A stretch of 40,257 nucleotides of DNA from an uncultured Lachnospiraceae bacterium (GTDB lineage: Bacteria > Bacillota > Clostridia > Lachnospirales > Lachnospiraceae), in contig CAMVPR010000025.1 in assembly GCA_947169385.1 (NCBI GenBank), positions 1 through 40,257 on the forward strand, given 5' to 3'. The translations under genes were made by a program, and so were the position numbers. The notes under the pieces are model-generated. The model searched no databases. It had not been told where the DNA came from and worked only from the letters and a program-made list of their open reading frames with translations. Below are positions 24,125-31,891 of the stretch, piece by piece. The first letter of the stretch is position 1, and each line of letters opens with the position of its first letter.

Positions 24125-26707
24125 TTAAGCATTTCTTCCGTGACACATCTTGTACTTCTTGCCGGAGCCACAAGGACATGGGTCATTACGACCTATCTTG
24201 GCTTCCTTACGTTTAACAGGCTCCTTCATTGCTGACGCATCCTTGTTGGTTCCTGTCACCTTAGCAACCTCTTCACGCTCAACCTTCTCTTCGATACGAA
24301 CGTTAAGTATAGCAGTTGCAGTATCATGACGAATCGCATCAGTCATGGCGTTAAACATATCATAACCTGTAAACTTATATTCAACAACAGGATCTCTCTG
24401 ACCATATGACTGAAGACCGATACCCTGACGGAGCTGATCCATATCGTCTATGTGATCCATCCATTTTCTGTCGATTGTTCTTAAGAGGAATACACGCTCA
24501 ACCTCACGCATACGGTTCTCACCGTTCTCATCCTCACCAACCTGCTCTTCCTTAGACTCATAAATAGCCATAGCCTCATCAAAGAGTCTGTCTTTAAACT
24601 TCTGCTTATCGTTGTTGATAATCTCCTCATCGGTAAGCTCGATAGTACCCAAAGGAAGATCATGGAAGAGCTGATTAAGCTCTGTGAGATCCCATTCTGA
24701 AGCAGGAGCATCATCATTGATTGCCATATCGACATACTCATCGATAGTATCTTTAATCATCTTGACGATAACATCTCTCATGCTCTCTCCATCAAGAACC
24801 TTTCTACGCTCTTTGTAGATAATCTCACGCTGCTCATTGTTAACCTGATCGAAATCAAGCAAATTACGACGAATACCGTAGTTGTTGTTCTCTATACGTT
24901 TCTGAGCCTTCTCGATCATGTTGGACATTGACTTATACTGAATCTCTTCTCCCTTAGGGATATTCATTGCCTCAACAATTCCAAGGACTCTCTCCGAACC
25001 GAATAATCTCATGAGATCATCTTCAAGACTCAAGTAGAACTTAGACTCACCCGGATCACCCTGACGTCCGGCACGACCTCTCAGCTGGTTATCGATACGT
25101 CTGGCTTCATGACGCTCGGTACCGATAATCTTCAACCCACCAATCTCCTTAACGCCCTCACCAAGCTTGATATCAGTACCACGACCTGCCATGTTGGTTG
25201 CGATTGTAACCGCTCCTAACTGACCTGCATCTGCAATAATCTCTGCCTCAAGTTCATGGAACTTAGCATTTAAGACTTTATGTTTAACTCCTCGCTTATT
25301 GAGAAGCTGTGAAAGCTCTTCTGAAGCCTCAATCGATATAGTACCTACAAGTACAGGCTGTTTCTTCTTATGTGATTCTACAATCTCTTCTACTACAGCA
25401 TCAAGTTTCTCAGCCTTAGACATAAATACACTGTCCGGATGATCGATACGAGCAACAGGAAGGTTAGTAGGAATGGTAACAACATCCATTCCGTAGATAT
25501 CTCTAAACTCTTTCTCCTCTGTAAGTGCAGTACCCGTCATACCAGCCTTCTTCTGATACTTGTTAAAGAAGTTCTGGAAGGTAATTGTTGCAAGGGTCTT
25601 GCTCTCACGCTTAACCTTAACATGCTCTTTAGCCTCTATAGCCTGATGAAGTCCATCTGAGAAACGACGGCCAGGCATGATACGTCCGGTAAACTCATCT
25701 ACGATAAGAACCTCATCATCCTTAACCACATAATCTCTGTCTCTTAACATCAAAGCGTGTGCTCTTAATGCTAATATGACATTATGATACATCTCTGCAT
25801 TCTCAGGGTCTGTAAGATTGTCAATCTTCAAGAACTTCTCGGCCTTCTCGACACCCTGTGCAGTAAGAATAATATTCTTGTCTTTCTCGTTAACAAGGTA
25901 ATCTCCATCCTCGTCAACATACTCGCCCATGATAGCCTGCATCTTGGTAATCTCACCATCACCCTCACCACGCTTCATGGTAGTTGCAAGGTAATCACAC
26001 ATCTTATAAAGATCTGTAGACTTACCGCTCTGTCCGGAAATGATAAGAGGAGTTCTTGCCTCGTCGATAAGTACCGAGTCGACCTCGTCGACGATAGCAT
26101 AATTAAGCTCTCTCTGAACAAGTCTCTCCTTATAGATAACCATATTATCACGAAGATAATCAAAGCCTAACTCATTGTTGGTTGCGTAGGTAATATCACT
26201 GTTATATGCCTCTCTTCTCTCATCAGGAGTTGAGTCATTGAGAATGACACCTACAGTCAAACCTAAGAATCTATGAATAGCACCCATCCACTCAGCATCA
26301 CGCTTTGCAAGGTAATCATTGACGGTAACGATATGAACGCCATGTCCCTCTAAAGCGTTAAGATATGCAGGAAGAGTTGATACTAAGGTCTTACCTTCAC
26401 CGGTCTTCATCTCGGCGATACGGCCCTGATGAAGAATAATACCACCGATAACCTGAACTCTATAGTGCTTCATGCCGAGCACTCTGCTTGCAGCCTCTCT
26501 AACAGTTGCATAAGCCTCAACCAATATATCATCTAAATCTTCGCCGTCAGCTAATCTCTCCTTGAACTCTGCGGTCTTGCCTTTAAGCTCATCATCGCTC
26601 AAGGCGGCCATCTCCTCGTCAAGATCCATTACAGCATCAACCAAATGATTAATTCTCTTAATCTCTTTCTCACTCTGGTTGCCCAAAAGCTTCTCTAAAA
26701 AACCCAT
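24125..26707 (-). CDS. secA: preprotein translocase ATPase SecA
   Basis: SecA drives export through SecYEG. From ATG 26707 the product is 860 aa. It has Walker A GEGKTL within [17 protein letters not shown], the DEVDS box ([15 protein letters not shown]), the helicase motifs [15 protein letters not shown] and [23 protein letters not shown], and the C-terminal SecB/lipid-binding zinc motif [13 protein letters not shown]. An in-frame codon 16 positions upstream (26755) is less likely because AAGGAG sits directly before 26707 and family members start MGFLEKL. It has its own strong promoter and is followed by prfB. Confidence 0.98.
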   Translation of the reverse strand: MGFLEKLLGNQSEKEIKRINHLVDAVMDLDEEMAALSDDELKGKTAEFKERLADGEDLDDILVEAYATVREAASRVLGMKHYRVQVIGGIILHQGRIAEMKTGEGKTLVSTLPAYLNALEGHGVHIVTVNDYLAKRDAEWMGAIHRFLGLTVGVILNDSTPDERREAYNSDITYATNNELGFDYLRDNMVIYKERLVQRELNYAIVDEVDSVLIDEARTPLIISGQSGKSTDLYKMCDYLATTMKRGEGDGEITKMQAIMGEYVDEDGDYLVNEKDKNIILTAQGVEKAEKFLKIDNLTDPENAEMYHNVILALRAHALMLRDRDYVVKDDEVLIVDEFTGRIMPGRRFSDGLHQAIEAKEHVKVKRESKTLATITFQNFFNKYQKKAGMTGTALTEEKEFRDIYGMDVVTIPTNLPVARIDHPDSVFMSKAEKLDAVVEEIVESHKKKQPVLVGTISIEASEELSQLLNKRGVKHKVLNAKFHELEAEIIADAGQLGAVTIATNMAGRGTDIKLGEGVKEIGGLKIIGTERHEARRIDNQLRGRAGRQGDPGESKFYLSLEDDLMRLFGSERVLGIVEAMNIPKGEEIQYKSMSNMIEKAQKRIENNNYGIRRNLLDFDQVNNEQREIIYKERRKVLDGESMRDVIVKMIKDTIDEYVDMAINDDAPASEWDLTELNQLFHDLPLGTIELTDEEIINNDKQKFKDRLFDEAMAIYESKEEQVGEDENGENRMREVERVFLLRTIDRKWMDHIDDMDQLRQGIGLQSYGQRDPVVEYKFTGYDMFNAMTDAIRHDTATAILNVRIEEKVEREEVAKVTGTNKDASAMKEPVKRKEAKIGRNDPCPCGSGKKYKMCHGRNA

Positions 26708-26789
26708 AAAGTCACTCCTTAATATATGATGCAGTGCAAATACTTTAATCTGCACCTAATAATAGCATTTTATAAAACAATCAAAACCC

Positions 26790-26818
26790 ATTGTACCAAC
26801 ATTTGCATTATTTTTCAA
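26790..26818 (-). promoter_or_regulatory. promoter of secA-prfB-cheW-hom
   Basis: TTGAAA (26813-26818) and TACAAT (26790-26795) are spaced 17 bases, about 80 bases upstream of the secA ATG and just past the hpf terminator. No terminator is evident between secA and the end of hom. Confidence 0.75.
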
Positions 26819-26872
26819 CAATAAGACTTACTAAATATTGATAAAATTCGTTGTTTTTTAGGTCAATTTAAC

Positions 26873-26900
26873 AAAAAAGGAGCGACTAAACAGTCGCTCC
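26873..26900 (-). terminator. terminator after hpf
   Basis: A perfect 9-bp stem, GGAGCGACT with AGTCGCTCC and a 4-base loop, is followed by six T residues on the minus strand. Confidence 0.92.
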
Positions 26901-26928
26901 ACGAAAGGTGTGATTTAATATGATAATA

Positions 26929-27456
26929 CTAGAACTCAGGCTCGATAAGGCCGTAAGTTCCGTCCTTACGCTTATATACAACATTGACTTCGTCTGTATC
27001 TGAATTCCTGAACACGAAGAATGTATGACCTAAAAGCTCCATCTGTACGCAAGCTTCCTCAGGATCCATAGGCTTAACAGCAAATCTCTTGCTTCTGATG
27101 ATTCTGATCTCCTCATCGTCAAGATCCTCGTCCTCAAGGTACTCTGCCTTGAAATACTCTGAACTCTGCTTCTTCTCAGCGAGCTTGGTCTTATATCTCT
27201 TAAGCTGTCTGTCAATAATATCAACCACAAGATCGATTGACACATACATGTCATCGCTCTCCTGCTCAGCCCTGATTATATTGCCCTTCATAGGTATTGT
27301 TACCTCGATAATCTGGCGTTCTTTCTCAACATTAAATGTAACATGTACCTCCGTCTCTGGTGTGAAATACTTCTCAAGGCGACCGATCTTGTCATAAACG
27401 GCATTCCTTAAGCCTTCAGTAACATCGATGTTCTTACCACTGATAATGTAACGCAT
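26929..27456 (-). CDS. hpf: long-form ribosome hibernation promoting factor
   Basis: Long HPF dimerises 70S ribosomes into inactive 100S particles in slow growth. From ATG 27456 the product is 175 aa. The N-terminal ribosome-binding domain (MRYIISGKNIDVTEGLR, HVTFNVEKERQIIEVTI, DMYVSIDLVVDIIDRQL) is followed by a charged linker and the C-terminal dimerisation domain (MDPEEACVQMELLGHTFFVFRN, VVYKRKDGTYGLIEP). An in-frame TTG three codons earlier is only one base after AGGAG, so ATG is preferred. The hpf-secA-prfB order is conserved in Firmicutes, but here hpf has its own promoter and terminator. Confidence 0.96.
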   Translation of the reverse strand: MRYIISGKNIDVTEGLRNAVYDKIGRLEKYFTPETEVHVTFNVEKERQIIEVTIPMKGNIIRAEQESDDMYVSIDLVVDIIDRQLKRYKTKLAEKKQSSEYFKAEYLEDEDLDDEEIRIIRSKRFAVKPMDPEEACVQMELLGHTFFVFRNSDTDEVNVVYKRKDGTYGLIEPEF

Positions 27457-27544
27457 AATGTCCAACTCCTTTTACTAGTTATTATGCAAATGAAGAAGAT
27501 AGATAAAAATACCACATAATCTAGTTCGTCATCAACATAGTAAC

Positions 27545-27553
27545 AGTATATCA
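27545..27553 (-). promoter_or_regulatory. extended -10 promoter of hpf
   Basis: TGATATACT on the minus strand is an extended -10 about 90 bases before the ATG; a nearby TATAAT lies 10 bases upstream. The -35 region overlaps the tail of the preceding terminator and is weak. Confidence 0.45.
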
Positions 27554-27583
27554 CAAATTATACATTTTTAAAAGCAAAAAAAG

Positions 27584-27614
27584 AAAAAAAGCCCGATTGC
27601 GTAAGCAATCGGAC
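27584..27614 (-). terminator. terminator after the NlpC/P60 gene
   Basis: GTCCGATTGC pairs with GCAATCGGGC (one G-U) around a 4-base loop, followed by a run of seven T residues and more T-rich sequence on the minus strand. Confidence 0.9.
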
Positions 27615-27632
27615 TTGATAGTTTCTAATTGA

Positions 27633-28937
27633 TTAAACGATACGTCTAGCCTTGCAAGGAGTACGATAATTCCATACGCTGTACTTGATACCGTCCTTAG
27701 CGTTACTAGCATGTACTACAGTACCATTACCGATGTACATAGCTACGTGGCCAATTCCACCACCATTGTTGTAGAATAAGAGATCACCAGGCCTTAAGCT
27801 GCTAAGACTTACATTAACTGCCTTACCGCAATTAGACTGAGCTGCTGCAGTACGAGCAATGCTGTATCCGAAGTGTGCGTATACTGACATTGTAAATCCT
27901 GAACAGTCAGTACCATGTGTAAGGCTTGTACCGCCATATACATATGGATTACCAACGAACTTACAAGCATAGTTAGCAATCTCCTGACCCTTGCTTGAAT
28001 AACCACCATTATCAGATGAGCTTGAGCTTGAAACTGAAGCATTGTTGCTGAATGTGGTTCCGGTTGAGCTTGAGTTAGATGACTTGTTAACGACTTTCTT
28101 CTTGGTAGGCTTGATATTGCTTATGCTCTGTGAAGTAGTCTGCTTAATAGTCTGTGTAACAGTCTGAGTAACTGTTGTTGTCTGAATCTGTGTATCATCA
28201 ACAGGAGCTGTATCTGCGCCCTCTGCTGCAGCCTCTGCCTCAATCAACGCATTGGCTTTCTCAATCTCAGCTATCTCTTTCATGGTGAGAGCTTCACCAT
28301 ACTCAACATTGATATCTACATAATCCTTAGATACATATCCCTTAAGGTCACCGTCGATATCAATCTTAACCCAATCGTCACACTCCTTGGTGACACCATA
28401 CTCGCCACCGATAGGAATCTGAGTAACGATATCTGACTCTGTTGACTTCTTCTTACGTACATTAAGTGTAGTAGTATTAACGGTAACTGTCTTAGCGCAA
28501 ATCTTATCAGCAAACGCTCTTGCCTCATCACCGAATAATAAGAAATCGTTTCTTACCCATCCTTTAGCGTGACCTGACTTAATCTTAGACCATTTCTTGC
28601 CCTTCTTAATGAGCTTACCTGTATCTCCACGATACATCTGGCCAACAACCTCTGCCTTCTTACTGTTAGATTTACGAATATTAACTGAATTCTCAACGTT
28701 AGCAGCAACGAACTTAGCATTCTTCTTAGATACCTTCTTAGCATCTGAAGATGTAGCTGTTACCTGTACCGGTGTCTCATCTACAAATGAATCTGCATAG
28801 TCATTAAGTGATAAAGTTACACCAGCAACTGCTGTTGTCTCATAAGCGTTCTCTGCATGTACTGAAACGGCCCCGCCACCAATCAATAATGTACCAACGA
28901 GTGCACATGTTGCAAATTTCGCTGTTCTACGTAACAT
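27633..28937 (-). CDS. secreted SH3-domain NlpC/P60 peptidoglycan endopeptidase
   Basis: The 434-aa protein is predicted to be exported and to cut peptide stems of peptidoglycan, usually between D-Glu and the diamino acid. A signal peptide covers about residues 1-28 (CALVGTLLIGGGAVSVHA). Two SH3-type wall-binding domains follow (about 79-135, VNIRKSNSKKAEVVGQMYRG; about 150-208, LNVRKKKSTESDIVTQIPIG), then a Thr/Ser-rich linker and a C-terminal NlpC/P60 domain. The catalytic Cys345 (GTDCSGF), His397 (GHVAMYIG) and His409 (VVHASN) are all present. The gene has a near-consensus promoter with repeats around it and a terminator, so it is monocistronic. Confidence 0.95.
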   Translation of the reverse strand: MLRRTAKFATCALVGTLLIGGGAVSVHAENAYETTAVAGVTLSLNDYADSFVDETPVQVTATSSDAKKVSKKNAKFVAANVENSVNIRKSNSKKAEVVGQMYRGDTGKLIKKGKKWSKIKSGHAKGWVRNDFLLFGDEARAFADKICAKTVTVNTTTLNVRKKKSTESDIVTQIPIGGEYGVTKECDDWVKIDIDGDLKGYVSKDYVDINVEYGEALTMKEIAEIEKANALIEAEAAAEGADTAPVDDTQIQTTTVTQTVTQTIKQTTSQSISNIKPTKKKVVNKSSNSSSTGTTFSNNASVSSSSSSDNGGYSSKGQEIANYACKFVGNPYVYGGTSLTHGTDCSGFTMSVYAHFGYSIARTAAAQSNCGKAVNVSLSSLRPGDLLFYNNGGGIGHVAMYIGNGTVVHASNAKDGIKYSVWNYRTPCKARRIV

Positions 28938-28952
28938 AAAAATTAACCTCCT

Positions 28953-29014
28953 AATTTGTTAAAAGCTTGTTAAGTTACAAACACTATAATCTTAGTTTTA
29001 AATTTGCTAAAAGC
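28953..29014 (-). repeat. 14-bp direct repeat in the NlpC/P60 leader
   Basis: On the plus strand AATTTGTTAAAAGC (28953-28966) and AATTTGCTAAAAGC (29001-29014) differ at one base. One copy abuts the -10 and so covers the transcription start; the other lies just before the ribosome site. They may bind a regulator or be chance in AT-rich DNA. Confidence 0.4.
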
Positions 29015-29043
29015 ATTATAACAAAGCCCTCAGCAAAAGTCAA
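29015..29043 (-). promoter_or_regulatory. promoter of the NlpC/P60 gene
   Basis: TTGACT (29038-29043) and consensus TATAAT (29015-29020) are spaced 17 bases, with TGT before the -10, on the minus strand. This is one of the strongest promoters in the window and gives a leader of about 70 bases. Confidence 0.88.
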
Positions 29044-29068
29044 CAATTTGTTAACAACTTTGTAACAA
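29042..29068. promoter_or_regulatory. three phased TTGTT repeats upstream of the NlpC/P60 promoter
   Basis: Read on the minus strand, TTGTT occurs three times with 11-base spacing (29064-29068, 29053-29057, 29042-29046), the last copy overlapping the -35. The central part includes the palindrome TTGTTAACAA. Repeats on one face of the helix next to a -35 suggest an activator site. WalR sites of cell-wall hydrolase genes are direct repeats at 11 bp, but the sequence is not a clean WalR match. Confidence 0.4.
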
Positions 29069-29090
29069 TTCTGAAAACCCTTGATTTCAC

Positions 29091-29119
29091 TTGACTTTTC
29101 GCCGTTTTCCTGTTATTAT
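29091..29119 (+). promoter_or_regulatory. promoter of yjfB-like gene
   Basis: TTGACT (29091-29096) and TATTAT (29114-29119) are spaced 17 bases, with an extended TGT before the -10. The promoter is divergent from that of the NlpC/P60 gene, about 70 bases upstream of the start codon. Confidence 0.75.
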
Positions 29120-29187
29120 CTAATTACATAAGATTGTATTTATTTTAGTACAATTTTAAAAATAACTGTCAGGAGGGGTGGTTTCAG

Positions 29188-29382
29188 ATGGATATTACAT
29201 CAATTCCGGATATTCCGGCACTCTCAACCGCCATATCGTCAGTTCAGGTGTCTGAAGCATTCAGCACCGAGATGCTTGCTGAACAGATAAGCATGGTTGA
29301 TGAGAATATGGCTGCACTTACCAAGATGATGGAGTTATCAGTTAACCCGTCCGTAGGTGGTAATTTTGACATGTCTGTCTAG
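29188..29382 (+). CDS. YjfB-type small putative motility protein
   Basis: The 64-aa product MDITSIPDIPALSTAISSVQ... is soluble and helical and fits the YjfB family (putative motility protein, often in flagellated Firmicutes): an N-terminal MDI..IP stretch, then helices with SEAFSTEMLAEQISMVDEN and a Met-rich end. The function is not known. A very strong site, AGGAGGGGTGG, precedes ATG 29188. It has its own promoter and is transcribed opposite to its left neighbour. A hairpin overlapping its stop codon ends the transcript. With cheW it suggests the organism is motile. Confidence 0.8.
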   Translation: MDITSIPDIPALSTAISSVQVSEAFSTEMLAEQISMVDENMAALTKMMELSVNPSVGGNFDMSV

Positions 29383-29405
29383 ACTGCTTGTTTAGACAGA
29401 CTTTA
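29373..29405. terminator. terminator shared by the convergent yjfB and lspA-like genes
   Basis: GTCTGTCTA (29373-29381) pairs with TAGACAGAC (29393-29401), followed by TTTATTTAT on the plus strand. The left arm covers the last codons and stop of yjfB. It may also stop transcripts arriving from the minus-strand gene, though the T-run there is weak. Confidence 0.65.
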
Positions 29406-29861
29406 TTTATGTTTAAAGAGCCCTCCTATCAGAAGCATTACCGCTCCTATCATTATAAGGAAGTCCGAAATATTAAATACTATCTTCTTAATCTTATCAA
29501 TCGGGAACTTCGGAAAGCTTATATAATCGGTAACCTGTCCTTTAGCAATTCTCTCATACGAATTGTTAAGTGCACCTGCTGTGGCAATCGTAATTCCAAT
29601 CTTATCTATTATTGTACCCTTCTTAATAATATCAGGTATAAGCGCAATCACCATCAGCACTGCCGCAACCGTTACTGCATTAAGTGCTTTCTTCTTGTTG
29701 CCCAAGAATCCCATCGCAGCTCCTTCATTATATAGAAGGTTAAATCTTACGTTGCCATTTAGGGTATCTATGTTATTGCCGTCCTTAAGCCTGTTATTGG
29801 CCCATCTCTTAATCAACAGATCCATAATAAACAGTAGGACAATCCCAACAATAATTAACAT
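29403..29861 (-). CDS. lspA: signal peptidase II (LspA)-like membrane protease
   Basis: LspA removes lipoprotein signal peptides. The 152-aa protein has about four membrane segments and the family landmarks: Asp14 in the first segment (MDLLIKRWANNRL), RFNLLYNEGAAMGFL, GALNNSYERIAKGQVTDYI and FNISDFLIMIG. The two catalytic aspartates are present as Asp112 (VTDY) and Asp133 (NISD). The usual NLxDR motif reads NSYER, with Glu103 in place of Asp, and SY in place of hydrophobics, so this is a divergent member. The start has AAGGAG and the gene has its own promoter. It converges on yjfB. Confidence 0.85.
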   Translation of the reverse strand: MLIIVGIVLLFIMDLLIKRWANNRLKDGNNIDTLNGNVRFNLLYNEGAAMGFLGNKKKALNAVTVAAVLMVIALIPDIIKKGTIIDKIGITIATAGALNNSYERIAKGQVTDYISFPKFPIDKIKKIVFNISDFLIMIGAVMLLIGGLFKHK

Positions 29862-29897
29862 ATAACCATCTCCTTAACGCCTAACATTATCTATTAG

Positions 29898-29926
29898 AGT
29901 ATACTATAAGAAAATGTTAAAAACAA
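29898..29926 (-). promoter_or_regulatory. promoter of the lspA-like gene
   Basis: TTGTTT (29921-29926) and TATACT (29898-29903) are spaced 17 bases on the minus strand, about 35 bases upstream of the ATG. Confidence 0.65.
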
Positions 29927-29937
29927 TCCAATCTTAC

Positions 29938-29966
29938 TTGATACGCCTATTACATTGTGATATACT
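29938..29966 (+). promoter_or_regulatory. promoter of degV
   Basis: TTGATA (29938-29943) and TATACT (29961-29966) are spaced 17 bases, with TGA before the -10. It lies back-to-back with the lspA promoter; the -35 elements are only 11 bases apart, so the two could compete for polymerase. Confidence 0.75.
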
Positions 29967-30048
29967 TGATATGGTTTTGAAAACCACATGACAGATATTC
30001 ATTTTCTATGTCATTTAGTTTTATATCATTTCAAAAGAGGTTTTTAAT

Positions 30049-30930
30049 ATGGAATATCATATTTTTAGTGACGGCGCATGTGATTTACTTAAAGAATATA
30101 CAGAGCCAAACGGAGTACATATAGTTCCTTTCTATGTATCATTTGACGGAGATAACTATGTCAAGGAAGGTGTCGGAATCGACCATGATGAGTTCTACAG
30201 ACGCATGGCTGAGAACCACGAAGTTCCTAAGAGCTCTCTTCCTTCTACAATCGACTATGTCGAGGCTTTCATCCCTTTTGTTGAGAAGGGAGACGCTATC
30301 ATTTGCATGACTATCACCGAGAAATTCAGCGGTTCGTATAACTCTGCGTGTTTAGCCAGGGAGCAGGTATTAGAGGATTATCCGGATGCCAAGATAAGTA
30401 TCATTGACTCTACGCTTAACACAATGTCACAGGCTTTGCTTGTGTATACCGCGGTCGAGCTTAAGAACAAGGGCATTGGTTACGAAGAGTGTGTATCAAT
30501 GTTAGAAGATGTCAAGACAACCGGCAAGATATTCTTTACCGTCGGTTCTTTAGAATATCTCATTAAGAATGGAAGAATCGGTAAGCTTGCTACTGTTGCA
30601 GGCGATAAGTTAGGAATTCAACCGATTATCATAATGCAGGATGGCGATATAAGTTTCGGTGGTGCTGCAAGAAGCAGGAAGAAAGCCAAGACTATGGTTA
30701 TCAACCAACTTAGCAAGTTCTTTACCAAGAATAATATCAATCCTAAGGATTACCTCTTCCTTGTCGGAACAGGATTCCAGCTTGAAGAGGCAGAGCTCTG
30801 GGAGAAGGATATTGAGGATGCTCTTTCCATAAAGGTTAGACATATTCCTTCAAGAATCGGAACGGCAATAGGATGTCATACAGGGCCGTATCCTTTGGGA
30901 TGTGCGATTCTGAAGAATATCATAGATTAA
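30049..30930 (+). CDS. DegV family fatty-acid-binding protein
   Basis: DegV proteins bind fatty acids and act in the FakA/FakB fatty acid kinase system for using external fatty acids. The 293-aa product has the family pattern: IFSDGACDL at the N terminus (where FakB has SxxDL), MTITEKFSGSYNSA for the acyl-binding S-G-S/T segment, SIIDSTLNTMSQALLV, and the C-terminal IGTAIGCHTGPYPLGCAI, which carries the conserved His-Gly-Pro region. AGAGG precedes the ATG. The kinase gene fakA is not in the window. It is transcribed alone between a promoter and a terminator. Confidence 0.9.
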   Translation: MEYHIFSDGACDLLKEYTEPNGVHIVPFYVSFDGDNYVKEGVGIDHDEFYRRMAENHEVPKSSLPSTIDYVEAFIPFVEKGDAIICMTITEKFSGSYNSACLAREQVLEDYPDAKISIIDSTLNTMSQALLVYTAVELKNKGIGYEECVSMLEDVKTTGKIFFTVGSLEYLIKNGRIGKLATVAGDKLGIQPIIIMQDGDISFGGAARSRKKAKTMVINQLSKFFTKNNINPKDYLFLVGTGFQLEEAELWEKDIEDALSIKVRHIPSRIGTAIGCHTGPYPLGCAILKNIID

Positions 30931-30976
30931 AGATTCTTCGCTTACGCTTAAGATGACATCATTATAAAAACAACAC

Positions 30977-31000
30977 AGGACGGCATATAGCCGTCCTATT
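30977..31000. terminator. bidirectional terminator between degV and the minus-strand pair
   Basis: AGGACGGC (30977-30984) pairs perfectly with GCCGTCCT (30990-30997), followed by ATTTT on the plus strand and T-rich sequence (TGTTGTTTTT) on the minus strand. Confidence 0.7.
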
Positions 31001-31345
31001 TTAATCATCAAATATAGTAGCGCACAAATACTTAGCGTTCTTCTCTAATGCCGGACAAGCCTTATAGTTGGTTCCTACTATTATCTGAACCTCCTCGCCC
31101 TTAGGCGCAGACTTGTGAGTCTTGCTATAATTGTCAGATCCAATTGTAATGCCTGCAATGTAAGTATCGCACAACCTCTTGGCATCAGGATCCAAGATTG
31201 CAACCTGCTGACCTTGCACAATCTCCTGCTTAAGCGTACCTGTCATAAACAGAAACACCTGCTTAGAAGAATGAGGCATCTCGCAGAAGCCGTCTATCGA
31301 CATAATCTTCTCAAGGTGTGTTTTAACATTTCCTTCAAAATCCAT
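31001..31345 (-). CDS. small protein of unknown function, possibly a translation-factor-like beta barrel
   Basis: The product is 114 aa from ATG 31345, which has AGAGGATTG upstream; an in-frame upstream ATG (31375) would overlap the previous gene. No signal peptide or membrane segment is seen. The central part, VFLFMTGTLKQEIVQGQQVAILD followed by GITIGSDNYSKTHKSAPKGEEVQIIV, has the strand pattern of a domain-2 barrel from EF-Tu-type GTPases, but no GTPase is attached. This is a resemblance by eye only. Four cysteines are present (FCEMP, LCDTY, ACPAL, LCATI). Its ribosome site contains the stop of the upstream lipoprotein gene, so both are on one transcript. Confidence 0.65.
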   Translation of the reverse strand: MDFEGNVKTHLEKIMSIDGFCEMPHSSKQVFLFMTGTLKQEIVQGQQVAILDPDAKRLCDTYIAGITIGSDNYSKTHKSAPKGEEVQIIVGTNYKACPALEKNAKYLCATIFDD

Positions 31346-31349
31346 ATAA

Positions 31350-31754
31350 TCAATCCTCTTTAAAATACTCTGCATAATACGAAAGATCTAAAGTTGCCTC
31401 ACCCTCAGGCACCCAATAATAATTATTGTAAATGATTCCACCGTCGGATGTAATCTTGATGTTCTTGCTCTTCTCACCCTTTATGGTGTAGCACTGTATT
31501 CTATATTCATAGTTCTTAGAATTAGAGGCAGCCTTCTTGTCTCTCTCCCATGTTATCTCGGCTACAGGCTGAATAACTTCCTTGGCCTCACTCTCATTGA
31601 TGAACTCTCTGACATCCTGATCTTCAGCCGTATACAGTCTGACTTCCGTGTCTTCTTCAAAGTCAAATGTAGTCTCTTTAGAAGTACAACCAACGCACAT
31701 TACACTTACGGCAAATGCTGCCAACAGCATCAAGCACTTATATATTCTTTTCAA
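31350..31754 (-). CDS. predicted lipoprotein of unknown function
   Basis: The 134-aa product begins with a lipoprotein signal (KRIYKCLMLLAAFAVSVMCVGC), with the lipobox VCVGC-like end MCVGC placing the lipidated Cys near residue 23. The mature part is acidic then strand-rich, without a recognised family. I choose the TTG at 31754 as start because GGAGGG lies six bases upstream; the ATG at 31775 has no ribosome site and would itself encode that site. It would be processed by LspA, encoded nearby. It is followed after four bases by the small barrel-like gene. It has only a weak extended -10 upstream. Confidence 0.7.
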   Translation of the reverse strand: MKRIYKCLMLLAAFAVSVMCVGCTSKETTFDFEEDTEVRLYTAEDQDVREFINESEAKEVIQPVAEITWERDKKAASNSKNYEYRIQCYTIKGEKSKNIKITSDGGIIYNNYYWVPEGEATLDLSYYAEYFKED

Positions 31755-31827
31755 AATTAACCCTCCAAATCGCATAATAATGTATTAATATTACCACAAA
31801 TATTTGCTTATCGCCACAAAATATTTC

Positions 31828-31856
31828 TTGATTTAATCATTTACTTGCTTTATGAT
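31828..31856 (+). promoter_or_regulatory. promoter of cysE
   Basis: TTGATT (31828-31833) and TATGAT (31851-31856) are spaced 17 bases on the plus strand, about 35 bases before the GTG start. No T-box or S-box leader is present in the short gap. Confidence 0.6.
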
Positions 31857-31891
31857 AAGTTATATTGTTTTTAAGATTAGGAGTGAGAGTT

